64,000 nt of DNA, taken from Micromonospora mirobrigensis. Lineage in GTDB: Bacteria; Actinomycetota; Actinomycetes; Mycobacteriales; Micromonosporaceae. Below, one piece after another: positions 1-10,217 of the stretch (position 1 is its first letter; each line of letters opens with the position of its first letter). The DNA lies in assembly GCF_900091555.1 (NCBI RefSeq), contig NZ_FMCX01000001.1, positions 744,001-808,000 of the forward strand. The letters are read 5' to 3'. Under the pieces are notes generated by a model. It had not been told where the DNA came from and did no database searches. It worked only from the letters and a program-made list of their open reading frames with translations. The position numbers and the translations under genes are program-made.

Positions 1-492
1 CTGGATGGTGCCGTTGAGCGCCGCGCCCGGCACGCCGTTCTCCTCGGCCACCAGTTGGTAGAGCAGGAGCAGCACCGAGCCGGGGGCGTTGATCGTCATC
101 GAGGTGGAGACCTTGTCCAGCGGGATGCCGGCGAAGAGCAGCCGCATGTCCTCGATGGAGTCGATGGCGACGCCCACCTTGCCCACCTCGCCGTGCGCGA
201 TCGGGTCGTCGGAGTCGTACCCCATCTGGGTGGGCAGGTCGAAGGCGACCGACAGGCCCATGGTCCCGGCCCGCAACAACTGGTGGTAGCGCGCGTTGGA
301 CTCGGTGGCGGTGCCGAAGCCCGCGTACTGCCGCATGGTCCACGGCCGGGAGGTGTACATGGTGGGGTAGACGCCCCGGGTGTACGGGAACTCGCCCGGC
401 GCGCCCAGCCGGGAATCCAGCTCCTCGGGCAGGTCGGCCGCCGTGTAGACGCCCTTGATCGGGAAACCGGACTCGCTCGACCGTTCGCTCAT
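1..492 (-). CDS. Methylmalonyl-CoA mutase-type large subunit, N-terminal part (cut by window edge)
   Basis: This is the first 164 codons of a B12-dependent acyl-CoA mutase, read leftwards from ATG at 492 and running off the window at base 1. The visible protein has the N-terminal substrate-barrel signatures of the family, including [20 protein letters not shown] followed by [12 protein letters not shown], then [13 protein letters not shown] and [10 protein letters not shown]. These line up with the CoA and substrate tunnel of methylmalonyl-CoA mutase. The N-terminus is short compared with full MutB, which carries about 80 more residues first, so this looks like a stand-alone large subunit whose cobalamin-binding domain is probably a separate protein. 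Methylmalonyl-, isobutyryl- and ethylmalonyl-type specificity cannot be told apart from this fragment. It is divergent from the kinase gene at 694, and about 200 bp between them would hold both promoters. Confidence 0.93.
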   Translation of the reverse strand, partial: MSERSSESGFPIKGVYTAADLPEELDSRLGAPGEFPYTRGVYPTMYTSRPWTMRQYAGFGTATESNARYHQLLRAGTMGLSVAFDLPTQMGYDSDDPIAHGEVGKVGVAIDSIEDMRLLFAGIPLDKVSTSMTINAPGSVLLLLYQLVAEENGVPGAALNGTIQ

Positions 493-693
493 CCCCGGAT
501 GGTAGGACGCCGCGGGGCATCGACGGGTGAGGGATACCGCACACCACATCGACCTCGACGCCAGGTGAACCCCCGGGCACGGATGGTCGCCGTCGACAAC
601 GGCACGCCGCGTCGGGTTTCGCATCGGGCGTCGGAACCAGCAAGATAGGGGGGTTGTGTCCCAGCCCCCTCGATATCCCCCGGTGGCTTTTCA

Positions 694-2823
<2,130 letters not shown>

Positions 2824-2870
2824 CCCGGGGTGACGACCGGTGGTGATCCGCCGTCGTGCTATCAAGAGGC

Positions 2871-4535
2871 ATGACGGCGGACACCACTGACATCGACGAC
2901 CTTCGCGAGCAGGCCCGGCGTTGGCTCGACGACGACCCCGACCCGGCCAGCCGGGACGAGCTGCGGGCGGTGCTCGGCCGACTGCCGGACAGCGGCCCGG
3001 AGCTGGCCGACCGGTTCGCCGGCCCGCTGACCTTCGGCACCGCCGGGTTGCGCGGCCCGCTGCGCGCCGGACCGAACGGCATGAACCTCGCCGTGGTCAC
3101 CCAGGCCGCGGCCGGGCTGGTCGGCTGGCTCGCGGCCCAGGGCGCCACCGGACCGCTGGTGATCGGGTACGACGCCCGGCACGGTTCCCGGGAGTTCGCC
3201 GAGCGCACCGCCCAGGTCGCCACCGGCGCCGGGCGGCCCGCGCTGCTGCTGCCCCGCCCGCTGCCCACCCCGGTCCTGGCGTACGCGGTGCGGCACCTCG
3301 ACGCGGCGGCCGGCGTGATGGTCACGGCCAGCCACAACCCGCCGCAGGACAACGGCTACAAGGTCTACCTGGGCGCCCGGCTCGGCGGCGAGCTGGGCGC
3401 GGGGGCTCAGATCGTGCCGCCGGCCGACGCCGGGATCGAGTCCGCCATCCGCGCGGTCGGCCCGCTGGCCGAGGTGCCGCTCGGCCCGCCCGGTCAGGTG
3501 CTCGGCGACGACCTGGTCGTCTCGTACGTCGACCGGGCCGCGGCGGTGGTCGCGCCGGACGGGCCCCGGGACCTCGCCGTGGCGTACACCCCGCTGCACG
3601 GGGTGGGTGCGGCCGTGCTGACCGCCGCCTTCGCCCGGGCCGGCTTCCCGGTCCCCGGCGTGGTGCCCGACCAGGCCGAGCCGGATCCGGAGTTCCCGAC
3701 GGTCTCCTTCCCCAACCCGGAGGAGCCGGGTGCGGTGGACCGGCTGGTCGCGCTCGCCGACCGGATCGGCGCGGACCTCGCCATCGCCAACGACCCCGAC
3801 GCGGACCGCTGCGCGGTGGCCGTCCGGGAGGGCGACTCGTGGCGGATGCTGCGCGGTGACGAGGTGGGCGCGCTGCTCGCCGACCACCTGATGCGGCGCG
3901 GGGTCGGCGGCCTGTACGCCACCACCATCGTGTCGTCGTCCCTGCTGCGCGCCATGTGCGCCGCCCGCGACCTGCCGTACGACGAGACGCTGACCGGGTT
4001 CAAGTGGATCGTCCGGGCCGGTGGCGGGGCGCAGCCGCTGGTCTTCGGCTACGAGGAGGCGCTGGGCTACTGCGTCGCCCCGGAGCACGTACGCGACAAG
4101 GACGGCATCACCGCCGCGCTGACCGTCGCCGAGCTGGCCGCCGGGCTGAAGGCGCAGGGGCGCACCCTGACCGACCGGCTGGACGAGTTGGCCGCCGAGT
4201 TCGGCGTGCACCACACCGACCAGCTCTCGGTCCGGGTCGACGACCTGCGGCTGATCGGCGAGATGATGAGCCGGGTCCGGGCGGCCACCCCGGCCGTCCT
4301 GCTGGGGCAGCCGCTCGCCGAGGCTCGGGACCTGCTGCCGGACTCCGACGTGGTGATCCTGCGGACGGCGGGGGCCCGGGCGGTGATCCGCCCCTCCGGC
4401 ACCGAGCCGAAGCTCAAGGCGTACCTGGAGGTGGTGGAGCCGGTCGCGGACGGCGACGTCCCGGCGGCCCGCACCCGCGCCCAGGCCGCGGTCGCCGCCC
4501 TCCGCGCCGAGATCGCCGCCCTGCTCGGCCTCTGA
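2871..4535 (+). CDS. pmmB: Phospho-sugar mutase (phosphomannomutase/phosphopentomutase, PGM2-like)
   Basis: A 554-aa alpha-D-phosphohexomutase that moves a phosphate between C6 (or C5) and C1 of a sugar phosphate. Start taken as ATG 2871 (MTADTTD); an upstream in-frame GTG at 2856 adds only five residues. Signatures: phosphoserine loop TASHNPPQDNGYK with Ser154, metal loop DPDADR (308-313), sugar loop GYEEALGY, and C-terminal phosphate loop RPSGTEPKLKAY (507 onward). Length and family match mycobacterial PmmB, which lies next to upp near add-deoA-cdd. With upp, deoC, add, deoA and cdd all in this window, conversion of ribose- or deoxyribose-1-phosphate to the 5-phosphate is a reasonable role (inference). 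Phosphomannomutase or phosphoglucomutase activity remains possible. Confidence 0.9.
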   Translation: MTADTTDIDDLREQARRWLDDDPDPASRDELRAVLGRLPDSGPELADRFAGPLTFGTAGLRGPLRAGPNGMNLAVVTQAAAGLVGWLAAQGATGPLVIGYDARHGSREFAERTAQVATGAGRPALLLPRPLPTPVLAYAVRHLDAAAGVMVTASHNPPQDNGYKVYLGARLGGELGAGAQIVPPADAGIESAIRAVGPLAEVPLGPPGQVLGDDLVVSYVDRAAAVVAPDGPRDLAVAYTPLHGVGAAVLTAAFARAGFPVPGVVPDQAEPDPEFPTVSFPNPEEPGAVDRLVALADRIGADLAIANDPDADRCAVAVREGDSWRMLRGDEVGALLADHLMRRGVGGLYATTIVSSSLLRAMCAARDLPYDETLTGFKWIVRAGGGAQPLVFGYEEALGYCVAPEHVRDKDGITAALTVAELAAGLKAQGRTLTDRLDELAAEFGVHHTDQLSVRVDDLRLIGEMMSRVRAATPAVLLGQPLAEARDLLPDSDVVILRTAGARAVIRPSGTEPKLKAYLEVVEPVADGDVPAARTRAQAAVAALRAEIAALLGL

Positions 4536-4560
4536 CCCACGCCCGCGCCACCGCCGCCCC

Positions 4561-4602
4561 GGCCCGCGACGCGCAACAAGCGACCACGCAGCGTCGCGGG
4601 CC
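4561..4602. terminator. Hairpin after the phosphomutase gene
   Basis: Perfect 12-bp arms GGCCCGCGACGC (4561-4572) and GCGTCGCGGGCC (4591-4602) enclose an 18-nt loop, starting 26 nt after the phosphomutase stop. No T-tract follows, as is common for high-GC actinobacterial terminators. The neighbours are convergent, so it may serve both strands. Confidence 0.6.
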
Positions 4603-4630
4603 CCTCGATCCCAACAGGCCTGCCCGGCCC

Positions 4631-4745
4631 CTTTGCTCTGCTGCACCCCACGCAACAGCCACGGAAAGTGACCGGGAGAAACGAGATAGGGCGGTGCGTC
4701 TGCCCAGTTCAGTCCCGGTGTTGCGAATGGGGCAGCAGAGCAAAG
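4631..4745. repeat. Intergenic element, copy 1, 115 bp with near-palindromic ends
   Basis: The ends are a perfect 14-bp inverted repeat, CTTTGCTCTGCTGC (4631-4644) and GCAGCAGAGCAAAG (4732-4745). The similarity continues inward with CGCAAC at 4651-4656 mirrored by GTTGCG. A second copy with the same ends and nearly the same length lies at 50555-50667. There is no ORF inside. It sits between two convergent genes and could be a MITE-like element or a folded bidirectional 3' end. Together with the hairpin at 4561 it accounts for most of the gene-free stretch 4536-4863. Confidence 0.7.
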
Positions 4746-4863
4746 GCGGGCCGGGATGTCTCCGAGGGCCGGTCAGCCAGCACGCTCGGTGAGCAGGGTG
4801 CCGGCGATACGGTGCGTAGCGCATCCATCGGCCGGCCGGGCACCGGCGGCCGGCGGGAACGGA

Positions 4864-5541
4864 TCAGGCGCGCTTGCCGAGGGCCTGGTCGATGGCGTGG
4901 GCGAGGGCGGCCACGACGAGGCCGACCGAGGGGCGCACGACGCTGTCGTCCAGGCTGACGTTGCCGGAGAAGCCGGCGCCGCCGGCGATCTCCTCCAGGC
5001 GGCGGTGCACGCCGGCGGCCTCCGCGCCGGCCAGGTGCAGCGTCGGCTCCATCCGCAGCACGGCGACCAGGGTGGCCAGCGCGGCGGTCCGCTCGTCGGG
5101 GAGCTGCCCGCTGGTCAGCGCGGCGGCCAGCCGGTGCCGAATGTCGGCCTCGACCGACGGGTCGGTCGACGGGTAGCGGTGCACGTGGATGAAGCCCAGC
5201 TCGGTCTCGTCGACGTCCCGGACCACGCCCCGGTCGACCAGGTCGCCGAGGATCCGGTCGCGCAGGCCGTGCCGGAGCCGCTGCACCCAGGAGGAGGGGG
5301 TGTGCGGGGTGTCCGCGGCGATCTTGGCGAGCACCTCGTCGGTGACCGGCTCACCCGTCGGTGTCGGGTCGGTCACCGCCAGGTTGCCGGCGGCGTAGGC
5401 GATCCGGTTGGCCAGGGCCAGCTCGACCAGCACGGCCGCGGCCATGCCCAGGTCGAGGCTGATCCGGGGCATGGTCGCCTTGCCGGATTCGTCGTCGTAG
5501 GCGAGGAGGAGCAGCTCTTCGGCGAGCGCGACACCAGTCAT
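4864..5541 (-). CDS. GOLPH3/VPS74 (GPP34) family protein
   Basis: A 225-aa cytoplasmic protein starting at ATG 5541 with MTGVALAEELLLLAYDDES. This is the typical opening of the GPP34 family, whose eukaryotic members bind phosphatidylinositol-4-phosphate on the Golgi. The bacterial actinomycete members have no settled role. Helical throughout; the central segment has RLRHGLRDRILGDLVDRGVV and the end has LDDSVVRPSVGLVVAALAHAI. An upstream in-frame start would add 14 residues, but TACCGT (5555-5550) lies 8 nt before this ATG and suggests a leaderless message starting here. The gene lies between the phosphomutase and upp, facing the former. No functional link to nucleoside salvage is evident from the sequence. 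Confidence 0.85.
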   Translation of the reverse strand: MTGVALAEELLLLAYDDESGKATMPRISLDLGMAAAVLVELALANRIAYAAGNLAVTDPTPTGEPVTDEVLAKIAADTPHTPSSWVQRLRHGLRDRILGDLVDRGVVRDVDETELGFIHVHRYPSTDPSVEADIRHRLAAALTSGQLPDERTAALATLVAVLRMEPTLHLAGAEAAGVHRRLEEIAGGAGFSGNVSLDDSVVRPSVGLVVAALAHAIDQALGKRA

Positions 5542-5549
5542 GGCCCGAG

Positions 5550-5555
5550 ACGGTA
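5550..5555 (-). promoter_or_regulatory. Candidate -10 box for a leaderless GPP34 gene
   Basis: TACCGT on the minus strand ends 8 nt before the ATG at 5541, so transcription would begin at or next to the start codon. No -35 is obvious. Confidence 0.45.
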
Positions 5556-5604
5556 GCGCCTGCGCGCACGCCCCGGGCCACAACGCGCCGCCCTCGGGGT
5601 GGGG

Positions 5605-6237
5605 TCAGAAGCGGGGCATGCCGCCGAACTGTCGGTCCCCGGCGTCACCCAGGCCGGGAACGATGAACATCTTGTCGTTCAGGCCCTCGTCGATCGACGC
5701 GGTGACCAGGCGCAACGGCAGGCCGGAGCGCTCCAGCCGCTCGATGCCGACCGGGGCGGCCAGCACGCAGAGCACGGTGATGTCGGTGCAACCGCGGTCG
5801 GCCAGCAGCCGGCAGCAGTGCTCCAGCGAGCCGCCGGTGGCCAGCATCGGGTCGAGCACCAGCACCGGCAGGCCAGCCAGGTCGCGGGGCAGCGACTCCA
5901 TGTACGCGCGCGGCTCGTACGTCTCCTCGTCGCGGGCCAGGCCCACGAAGCCCATCGACGACTCGGGCAGCAGCCCGAGCGCGGCGTCGGCCATGCCGAG
6001 CCCGGCCCGGAGCACCGGGACCAGCAGCGGCGGGTTCGCCAGTCGGGTGCCCTCGGTGGCGGTGACCGGGGTCTGGATCGAGTACTTCTCGATGGGGAAG
6101 GAGCGCGCGGCCTCGTACACCAGCATGGTGGTGAGTTCGCGCAGCGCCGCCCGGAACGACGGCGAGTCGGTCCGGGCGTCCCGCATGGCGGTCAGCCGCG
6201 CCTGGGCGAGCGGGTGGTCAATGACGTGTACGTCCAC
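5605..6237 (-). CDS. upp: Uracil phosphoribosyltransferase
   Basis: A 210-aa enzyme of usual length that makes UMP from uracil and PRPP in pyrimidine salvage. Seen: [26 protein letters not shown], and the PRPP loop DPMLATGGS at 129-137; the C-terminus ends [16 protein letters not shown], the uracil-binding signature. It starts at GTG 6237. TAGGTT (6251-6246) lies 8 nt upstream of that GTG, consistent with a leaderless transcript. It is divergent from deoC, so the two share a control region of about 135 bp. Uracil released by the thymidine phosphorylase and cytidine deaminase encoded further right would feed this enzyme. Confidence 0.97.
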   Translation of the reverse strand: MDVHVIDHPLAQARLTAMRDARTDSPSFRAALRELTTMLVYEAARSFPIEKYSIQTPVTATEGTRLANPPLLVPVLRAGLGMADAALGLLPESSMGFVGLARDEETYEPRAYMESLPRDLAGLPVLVLDPMLATGGSLEHCCRLLADRGCTDITVLCVLAAPVGIERLERSGLPLRLVTASIDEGLNDKMFIVPGLGDAGDRQFGGMPRF

Positions 6238-6245
6238 GATCGCTC

Positions 6246-6251
6246 AACCTA
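6246..6251 (-). promoter_or_regulatory. Candidate -10 box for leaderless upp
   Basis: TAGGTT on the minus strand, 8 nt before the GTG start of upp. There is no Shine-Dalgarno sequence between box and start. Confidence 0.45.
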
Positions 6252-6360
6252 CCGGTCCCGGCCGCGTCGCACGGCGGGTGCTGGCCGACCAGCGACGCCG
6301 CTCACGTGTGGCGCTCACGACCGGCTCGTCGTGACCAAGATCACTCGACTCGCGGGTGCG

Positions 6361-6366
6361 TAGTAT
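6361..6366 (+). promoter_or_regulatory. Candidate -10 box for leaderless deoC
   Basis: TAGTAT followed by exactly 7 nt and the ATG at 6374. This is the spacing expected when transcription begins on the A of the start codon. Confidence 0.5.
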
Positions 6367-6373
6367 TCGGGGC

Positions 6374-7333
6374 ATGACGGCGACAGCGACGTCGGCCCGG
6401 TCGGACCTCTCCGAGCTGGGACGATCCGAGACCGCTCTGCGGACCTTCCTGCACGGCCTGCCGGGCGTGGACCAGGTCGGCGCGGAGCAGCGGGCGGCAC
6501 AGCTCGGCACCCGCTCCATCAAGACCACGGCCAAGGCGCAGGCGATCGACCTGGCCATCCGGATGGTCGACCTGACCACCCTGGAGGGGGCGGACACGCC
6601 CGGCAAGGTGCGGGCGCTGGCCGCCAAGGCGCTGCGCCCCGACCCGGCCGACCCGTCCTGCCCACACGTCGGCGCGGTCTGCGTCTACCCGGCGATGGTC
6701 CCGTACGTGGCCGAGGTGCTGCGGGGCAGCGCCGTGCACCTGGCCAGCGTGGCGACCTCGTTCCCCTCCGGCCAGGCCCCGCTGGAGATCAAGCTGGCGG
6801 ACGTCCGGGCGGCCGTCGAGGCCGGCGCCGACGAGATCGACATGGTGATCAACCGGGGCGCGTTCCTGGCCGGTCGCTACCAGGAGGTCTACGACGAGAT
6901 CGTGGCCACCAGGTCCGCGTGTGGGGACGCCCACCTCAAGGTGATCCTGGAGACCGGCGAGCTGGCCACCTACGACAACGTGCGCCGGGCCTCCTGGCTG
7001 GCCATGCTGGCCGGCGGCGACTTCATCAAGACCTCCACCGGCAAGGTGCCGGTCGCGGCGACCCTGCCGGTGACCCTGGTGATGCTGGAGGCGGTCCGCG
7101 ACTTCCGCGCCGCCACCGGGCGGCAGGTCGGCGTGAAGCCGGCCGGCGGGATCAAGACCACCAAGGACGCCATCAAGTACCTGGTCATGGTCAACGAGAC
7201 CGCCGGTGCGGACTGGCTGGACCCGGACTGGTTCCGGTTCGGCGCGTCCAGCCTGCTCAACGACCTGCTCATGCAGCGCACCAAGCTGACGACCGGCGTC
7301 TACGCCGGTCCCGACTACTTCACCCTGGACTGA
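6374..7333 (+). CDS. deoC: Deoxyribose-phosphate aldolase
   Basis: A 319-aa class I aldolase that splits 2-deoxyribose-5-phosphate into glyceraldehyde-3-phosphate and acetaldehyde. Schiff-base lysine Lys219 lies in GGDFIKTSTGKV and the second active-site lysine Lys255 in GVKPAGGIKT. ADEIDMVINRGAF and DAHLKVILETGEL are also typical. The long form with an N-terminal extension is the one usual in actinobacteria and animals. ATG 6374 is preferred over GTG 6356 because the -10 box TAGTAT lies between them. It is first in an operon with two aldehyde dehydrogenase genes: only 2 nt separate its stop from the next start, so the acetaldehyde product is probably oxidised directly by the downstream gene product (inference). 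Confidence 0.97.
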   Translation: MTATATSARSDLSELGRSETALRTFLHGLPGVDQVGAEQRAAQLGTRSIKTTAKAQAIDLAIRMVDLTTLEGADTPGKVRALAAKALRPDPADPSCPHVGAVCVYPAMVPYVAEVLRGSAVHLASVATSFPSGQAPLEIKLADVRAAVEAGADEIDMVINRGAFLAGRYQEVYDEIVATRSACGDAHLKVILETGELATYDNVRRASWLAMLAGGDFIKTSTGKVPVAATLPVTLVMLEAVRDFRAATGRQVGVKPAGGIKTTKDAIKYLVMVNETAGADWLDPDWFRFGASSLLNDLLMQRTKLTTGVYAGPDYFTLD

Positions 7334-7335
7334 GC

Positions 7336-8769
7336 GTGATCTTCGAATACGCCCCCGCCCCCGAGTCCCGCTCGGTGGTGGACCTCAAGCCCTCGTACGG
7401 GCTCTTCGTCGACGGCGAGTTCGTCGACCCGACCGACGGCGGCAGCTTCAAGTCGATCAACCCGGCCTCCGAGGAGGTGCTCGCCGAGGTCGCCGAGGCC
7501 GGCGCCGGGGACGTCGACCGTGCGGTGCGCGCCGCCCGCCGGGCGTACGAGCAGGTCTGGGGTCCGATGCCGGGCCGGGACCGGGCGAAGTACCTGTTCC
7601 GGATCGCCCGGATCATCCAGGAGCGCTCCCGCGAGCTGGCCGTGCTGGAGTCGCTGGACAACGGCAAGCCGATCCGGGAGTCCCGGGACGTCGACCTGCC
7701 GCTGGTCGCCGCGCACTTCTTCTACTACGCCGGCTGGGCCGACAAGCTTCCGCACGCCGGGTTCGGCCCCGACCCGCAGCCGATCGGCGTGGCCGCGCAG
7801 GTCATCCCGTGGAACTTCCCGCTGCTCATGCTGGCCTGGAAGATCGCCCCGGCCCTCGCGGCAGGCAACACGGTGGTGCTCAAGCCCGCCGAGACCACCC
7901 CGCTGACCGCGCTGCTCTTCGCCGAGATCTGCCAGCAGGCCGACCTGCCGGCCGGTGTGGTCAACATCGTCACCGGCGCCGGCGACACCGGCCGCGCCCT
8001 GGTCGAGCACGCGGACGTCGACAAGGTCGCCTTCACCGGCTCCACCGAGGTCGGCCGGGCCATCGCCCGCTCGATCGCCGGCACCCGCAAGAAGCTCACC
8101 CTGGAGCTGGGCGGCAAGGCCGCCAACATCGTCTTCGACGACGCCCCGGTCGACCAGGCCGTCGAGGGCATCGTCAACGGCATCTTCTTCAACCAGGGCC
8201 ACGTCTGCTGCGCCGGCTCCCGGCTGCTGATCCAGGAGAACGTCGCCGAGCAGGTGCTCGAGTCACTCAAGCGCCGGATGGCGCAGCTGCGGGTCGGCGA
8301 CCCGCTGGACAAGAACACCGACATCGGCGCGATCAACTCGGCCGCCCAGCTGGCCCGGATCAGGGAGCTCTCCGACGCCGGCTCCGCCGAGGGCGCCGAG
8401 CGCTGGTCGCCCGCCTGCGAGCTGCCCGAGCGGGGCTTCTGGTTCGCGCCGACCATCTTCACCGGGGTCACCCAGGCGCACCGGATCGCCCGCGAGGAGA
8501 TCTTCGGGCCGGTGCTGTCGGTGCTCACCTTCCGCACGCCCGCCGAGGCCGTCGAGAAGGCCAACAACACGCCGTACGGGCTGTCTGCGGGAATCTGGAC
8601 CGACAAGGGTTCCCGGATCCTCTGGATGGCCGACCGGCTCCGCGCCGGCGTGGTCTGGGCCAACACGTTCAACAAGTTCGACCCCACCTCGCCGTTCGGC
8701 GGCTACAAGGAGTCGGGCTACGGTCGCGAGGGCGGCCGGCACGGGCTGGAGGGCTACCTCAATGTCTGA
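7336..8769 (+). CDS. Aldehyde dehydrogenase, full length
   Basis: A 477-aa NAD(P)-dependent aldehyde dehydrogenase. Start taken as GTG 7336, two bases after the deoC stop. Visible motifs: PWNFPLLM, KPAETTPLTAL, FTGSTEVGRAIA, general base Glu257 in ELGGKAANIVFDD, catalytic Cys291 in GHVCCAGSR, and C-terminal PFGGYKESGYGREGG. Tight coupling to deoC suggests that acetaldehyde from deoxyribose-5-phosphate cleavage is a substrate (inference). The stop codon overlaps the start of the next gene by 8 nt, so the dehydrogenase and its short paralogue are probably made in step. Confidence 0.93.
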   Translation: MIFEYAPAPESRSVVDLKPSYGLFVDGEFVDPTDGGSFKSINPASEEVLAEVAEAGAGDVDRAVRAARRAYEQVWGPMPGRDRAKYLFRIARIIQERSRELAVLESLDNGKPIRESRDVDLPLVAAHFFYYAGWADKLPHAGFGPDPQPIGVAAQVIPWNFPLLMLAWKIAPALAAGNTVVLKPAETTPLTALLFAEICQQADLPAGVVNIVTGAGDTGRALVEHADVDKVAFTGSTEVGRAIARSIAGTRKKLTLELGGKAANIVFDDAPVDQAVEGIVNGIFFNQGHVCCAGSRLLIQENVAEQVLESLKRRMAQLRVGDPLDKNTDIGAINSAAQLARIRELSDAGSAEGAERWSPACELPERGFWFAPTIFTGVTQAHRIAREEIFGPVLSVLTFRTPAEAVEKANNTPYGLSAGIWTDKGSRILWMADRLRAGVVWANTFNKFDPTSPFGGYKESGYGREGGRHGLEGYLNV

Positions 8770-9586
8770 GCGGGTCGCGGTACGCAAGACGTACAAGCTC
8801 TTCATCGGCGGGAAGTTCCCGCGCAGCGAGTCGGGACGGTCGTATCTCGTGCAGGACGCGAATGTCTCCCTGGCCTCCCGTAAGGACGCGCGGGACGCCG
8901 TCGTCGCCGCCCGGGCCGCCGTCAAGGGCTGGGCCGGGGCGACCGCGTACAACCGGGGTCAGATCCTCTACCGGGTCGCCGAGATACTGGAGGGCCGGCG
9001 CGAGCAGTTCGTCGCGCTGGGCGTGCCCGCCGACGAGGTGGACGCGGCGATCGACCGCTGGGTCTGGTACGCCGGCTGGGCCGACAAGCTCACCCAGGTG
9101 TACGGCGGCGCGAACCCGGTCGCCGGCCCGTACTTCAACCTCTCTTCGCCCGAGCCGACCGGCGTGGTGGGCGTGGTGGCCCCGGAGCAGCCCGCGCTGC
9201 TCGGCCTGGTCAGCGTGATCGCCCCGGCGATCGTCACCGGCAACACCGTGGTGGTCGCCGCCTCCCCGGCGGCCCCGCTGGCGGCGGTGACCCTGGCCGA
9301 GGTGCTGGCCACCTCGGACCTGCCCGGCGGGGTGGTCAACATCCTCACCGGCAGGCTGACCGAGACGGCGCCGACGTTGGCGAGCCACATGGACGTCAAC
9401 GCGATCGACCTGACCGGGGTGACCGACGCCGAGCTGGCCGCCGACCTGGAGATCAAGGCGGCCGAGAACCTCAAGCGGGTGCTCCGGCCGGCGCCGGCCG
9501 ACCACGACTGGACCACGGATCCGGGCATCACCCGGATGACCACCCTGCTGGAGACGAAGACGGTCTGGCACCCCAAGGGGGTGTGA
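8762..9586 (+). CDS. Truncated aldehyde dehydrogenase paralogue lacking the catalytic half
   Basis: A 274-aa protein whose first about 210 residues match the NAD-binding part of aldehyde dehydrogenases (KLFIGGKFPRSESGRSY, VGVVAPEQPALLGLVSVIAP, GNTVVVAASPAAPLAAVTLAEVL, DLPGGVVNILTG). The FTGST loop has become LTGVTD, and both the catalytic Glu and Cys regions are absent; the chain ends soon after. It starts at ATG 8762, overlapping the previous stop. The reading frame is intact with no frameshift, and codon use matches its neighbours, so it looks like a maintained non-catalytic partner rather than decay. A structural or regulatory subunit for the preceding enzyme is my inference. From memory, similar deoC-ALDH-ALDH gene sets occur in streptomycetes. 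Confidence 0.85.
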   Translation: MSERVAVRKTYKLFIGGKFPRSESGRSYLVQDANVSLASRKDARDAVVAARAAVKGWAGATAYNRGQILYRVAEILEGRREQFVALGVPADEVDAAIDRWVWYAGWADKLTQVYGGANPVAGPYFNLSSPEPTGVVGVVAPEQPALLGLVSVIAPAIVTGNTVVVAASPAAPLAAVTLAEVLATSDLPGGVVNILTGRLTETAPTLASHMDVNAIDLTGVTDAELAADLEIKAAENLKRVLRPAPADHDWTTDPGITRMTTLLETKTVWHPKGV

Positions 9587-9605
9587 TCGCGGCTCACTGT
9601 CGAGG

Positions 9606-9671
9606 TTCCGGGGGAGCCCGCCCCCTCCGGGCGGTCAGGCTTGATCCCTGCGTGGGCGGGCTCCCCCGGAA
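9606..9671. repeat. Hairpin element with conserved core, copy A
   Basis: Perfect 18-bp arms (9606-9623 and 9654-9671, beginning TTCCGGGGGAGCCC) surround a 30-nt loop. 28 nt of that loop, centred on TCAGGCTTGATCCCTGC, are identical to the core of the hairpin at 34195-34268, whose arms are different in sequence. It starts 20 nt after the truncated dehydrogenase stop and reads in that gene's direction. It may be a terminator or another structured 3' element; see findings. Confidence 0.75.
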
Positions 9672-9740
9672 ACCCGTTCCGGTCACGGTCCGCGTGGGGG
9701 GGGTCAGCTCAGTGGTCCTGCTCTGAGAAGAGTTCTACTA

Positions 9741-9761
9741 CGGGGGGTAGGATTGGGGGCG
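9741..9761 (+). promoter_or_regulatory. blaI promoter with possible BlaI operator
   Basis: The -10 box TAGGAT (9748-9753) is 7 nt before the GTG at 9761, so blaI is probably leaderless. A CTAC...GTAG dyad overlaps the -10 box (CTACTACGGGGGGTAG, about 9735-9750). This resembles the TAC/GTA dyads bound by BlaI-type repressors, and autoregulation is an inference. Confidence 0.45.
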
Positions 9762-10207
9762 TGACTCGGTTGGGCGATCTTGAGCGTGCGGTGATGGACG
9801 TGTTGTGGGACTCGGTCCCCGCCACGTCGGACGGGGTGACCGTGCGGGAGGTCGCCGACGCCCTGGACGGGCGCGAGCTGGCGTACACCACGGTGATGAC
9901 CGTGCTGGACCGGCTCGCCGGCAAGGGCATGGTGCAGCGCCAGCGGGAGGGGCGGGCCTGGCGTTACCGGGCCGCCGCCAGCCGGGAGGCGCACATCGCC
10001 CAGCTCATGCTCGACGCCCTCGACCTGGGCGGCAGCCGGGACGCGGCGCTGGTCCGCTTCGCCCGGTCGGTGACCGGCACCGAGGCGGAGGTGCTGCGGA
10101 CGGCGCTCGGCGCGGAGGCCGGGTTGACCGGCCAGCCGCTGACCGACCGGGTGGAGGACCCGCGGGCCGGCCGGCCGCGCCGCACCGACGAGGCGACGGG
10201 CCGGTAG
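9761..10207 (+). CDS. blaI: BlaI/MecI/CopY-family transcriptional repressor
   Basis: A 148-aa winged-helix regulator. Start taken as GTG 9761 (VTRLGDLERAVMDVLW); the open frame begins further up, but the -10 box lies upstream of this codon. Core motifs are LERAVMDVLW, TVREVADALDGRELAYTTVMTVLDRLAGKGMV and the wing QREGRAWRYRAA. A C-terminal dimerisation helix pair and a charged tail follow. BlaI repressors control beta-lactamase and, in mycobacteria, wider regulons. Here the gene is followed by an M56 metalloprotease gene 10 nt downstream, the usual sensor/protease partner, and then by the cytochrome bd genes. Confidence 0.93.
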   Translation: MTRLGDLERAVMDVLWDSVPATSDGVTVREVADALDGRELAYTTVMTVLDRLAGKGMVQRQREGRAWRYRAAASREAHIAQLMLDALDLGGSRDAALVRFARSVTGTEAEVLRTALGAEAGLTGQPLTDRVEDPRAGRPRRTDEATGR

Positions 10208-10217
10208 GGCGGCAGCC

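Noticed and set aside
9709..9930. Extended N-terminus of BlaI or small ORFs upstream of it
   Set aside because: The -10 box TAGGAT lies directly before GTG 9761, so upstream codons would not be transcribed from this promoter.
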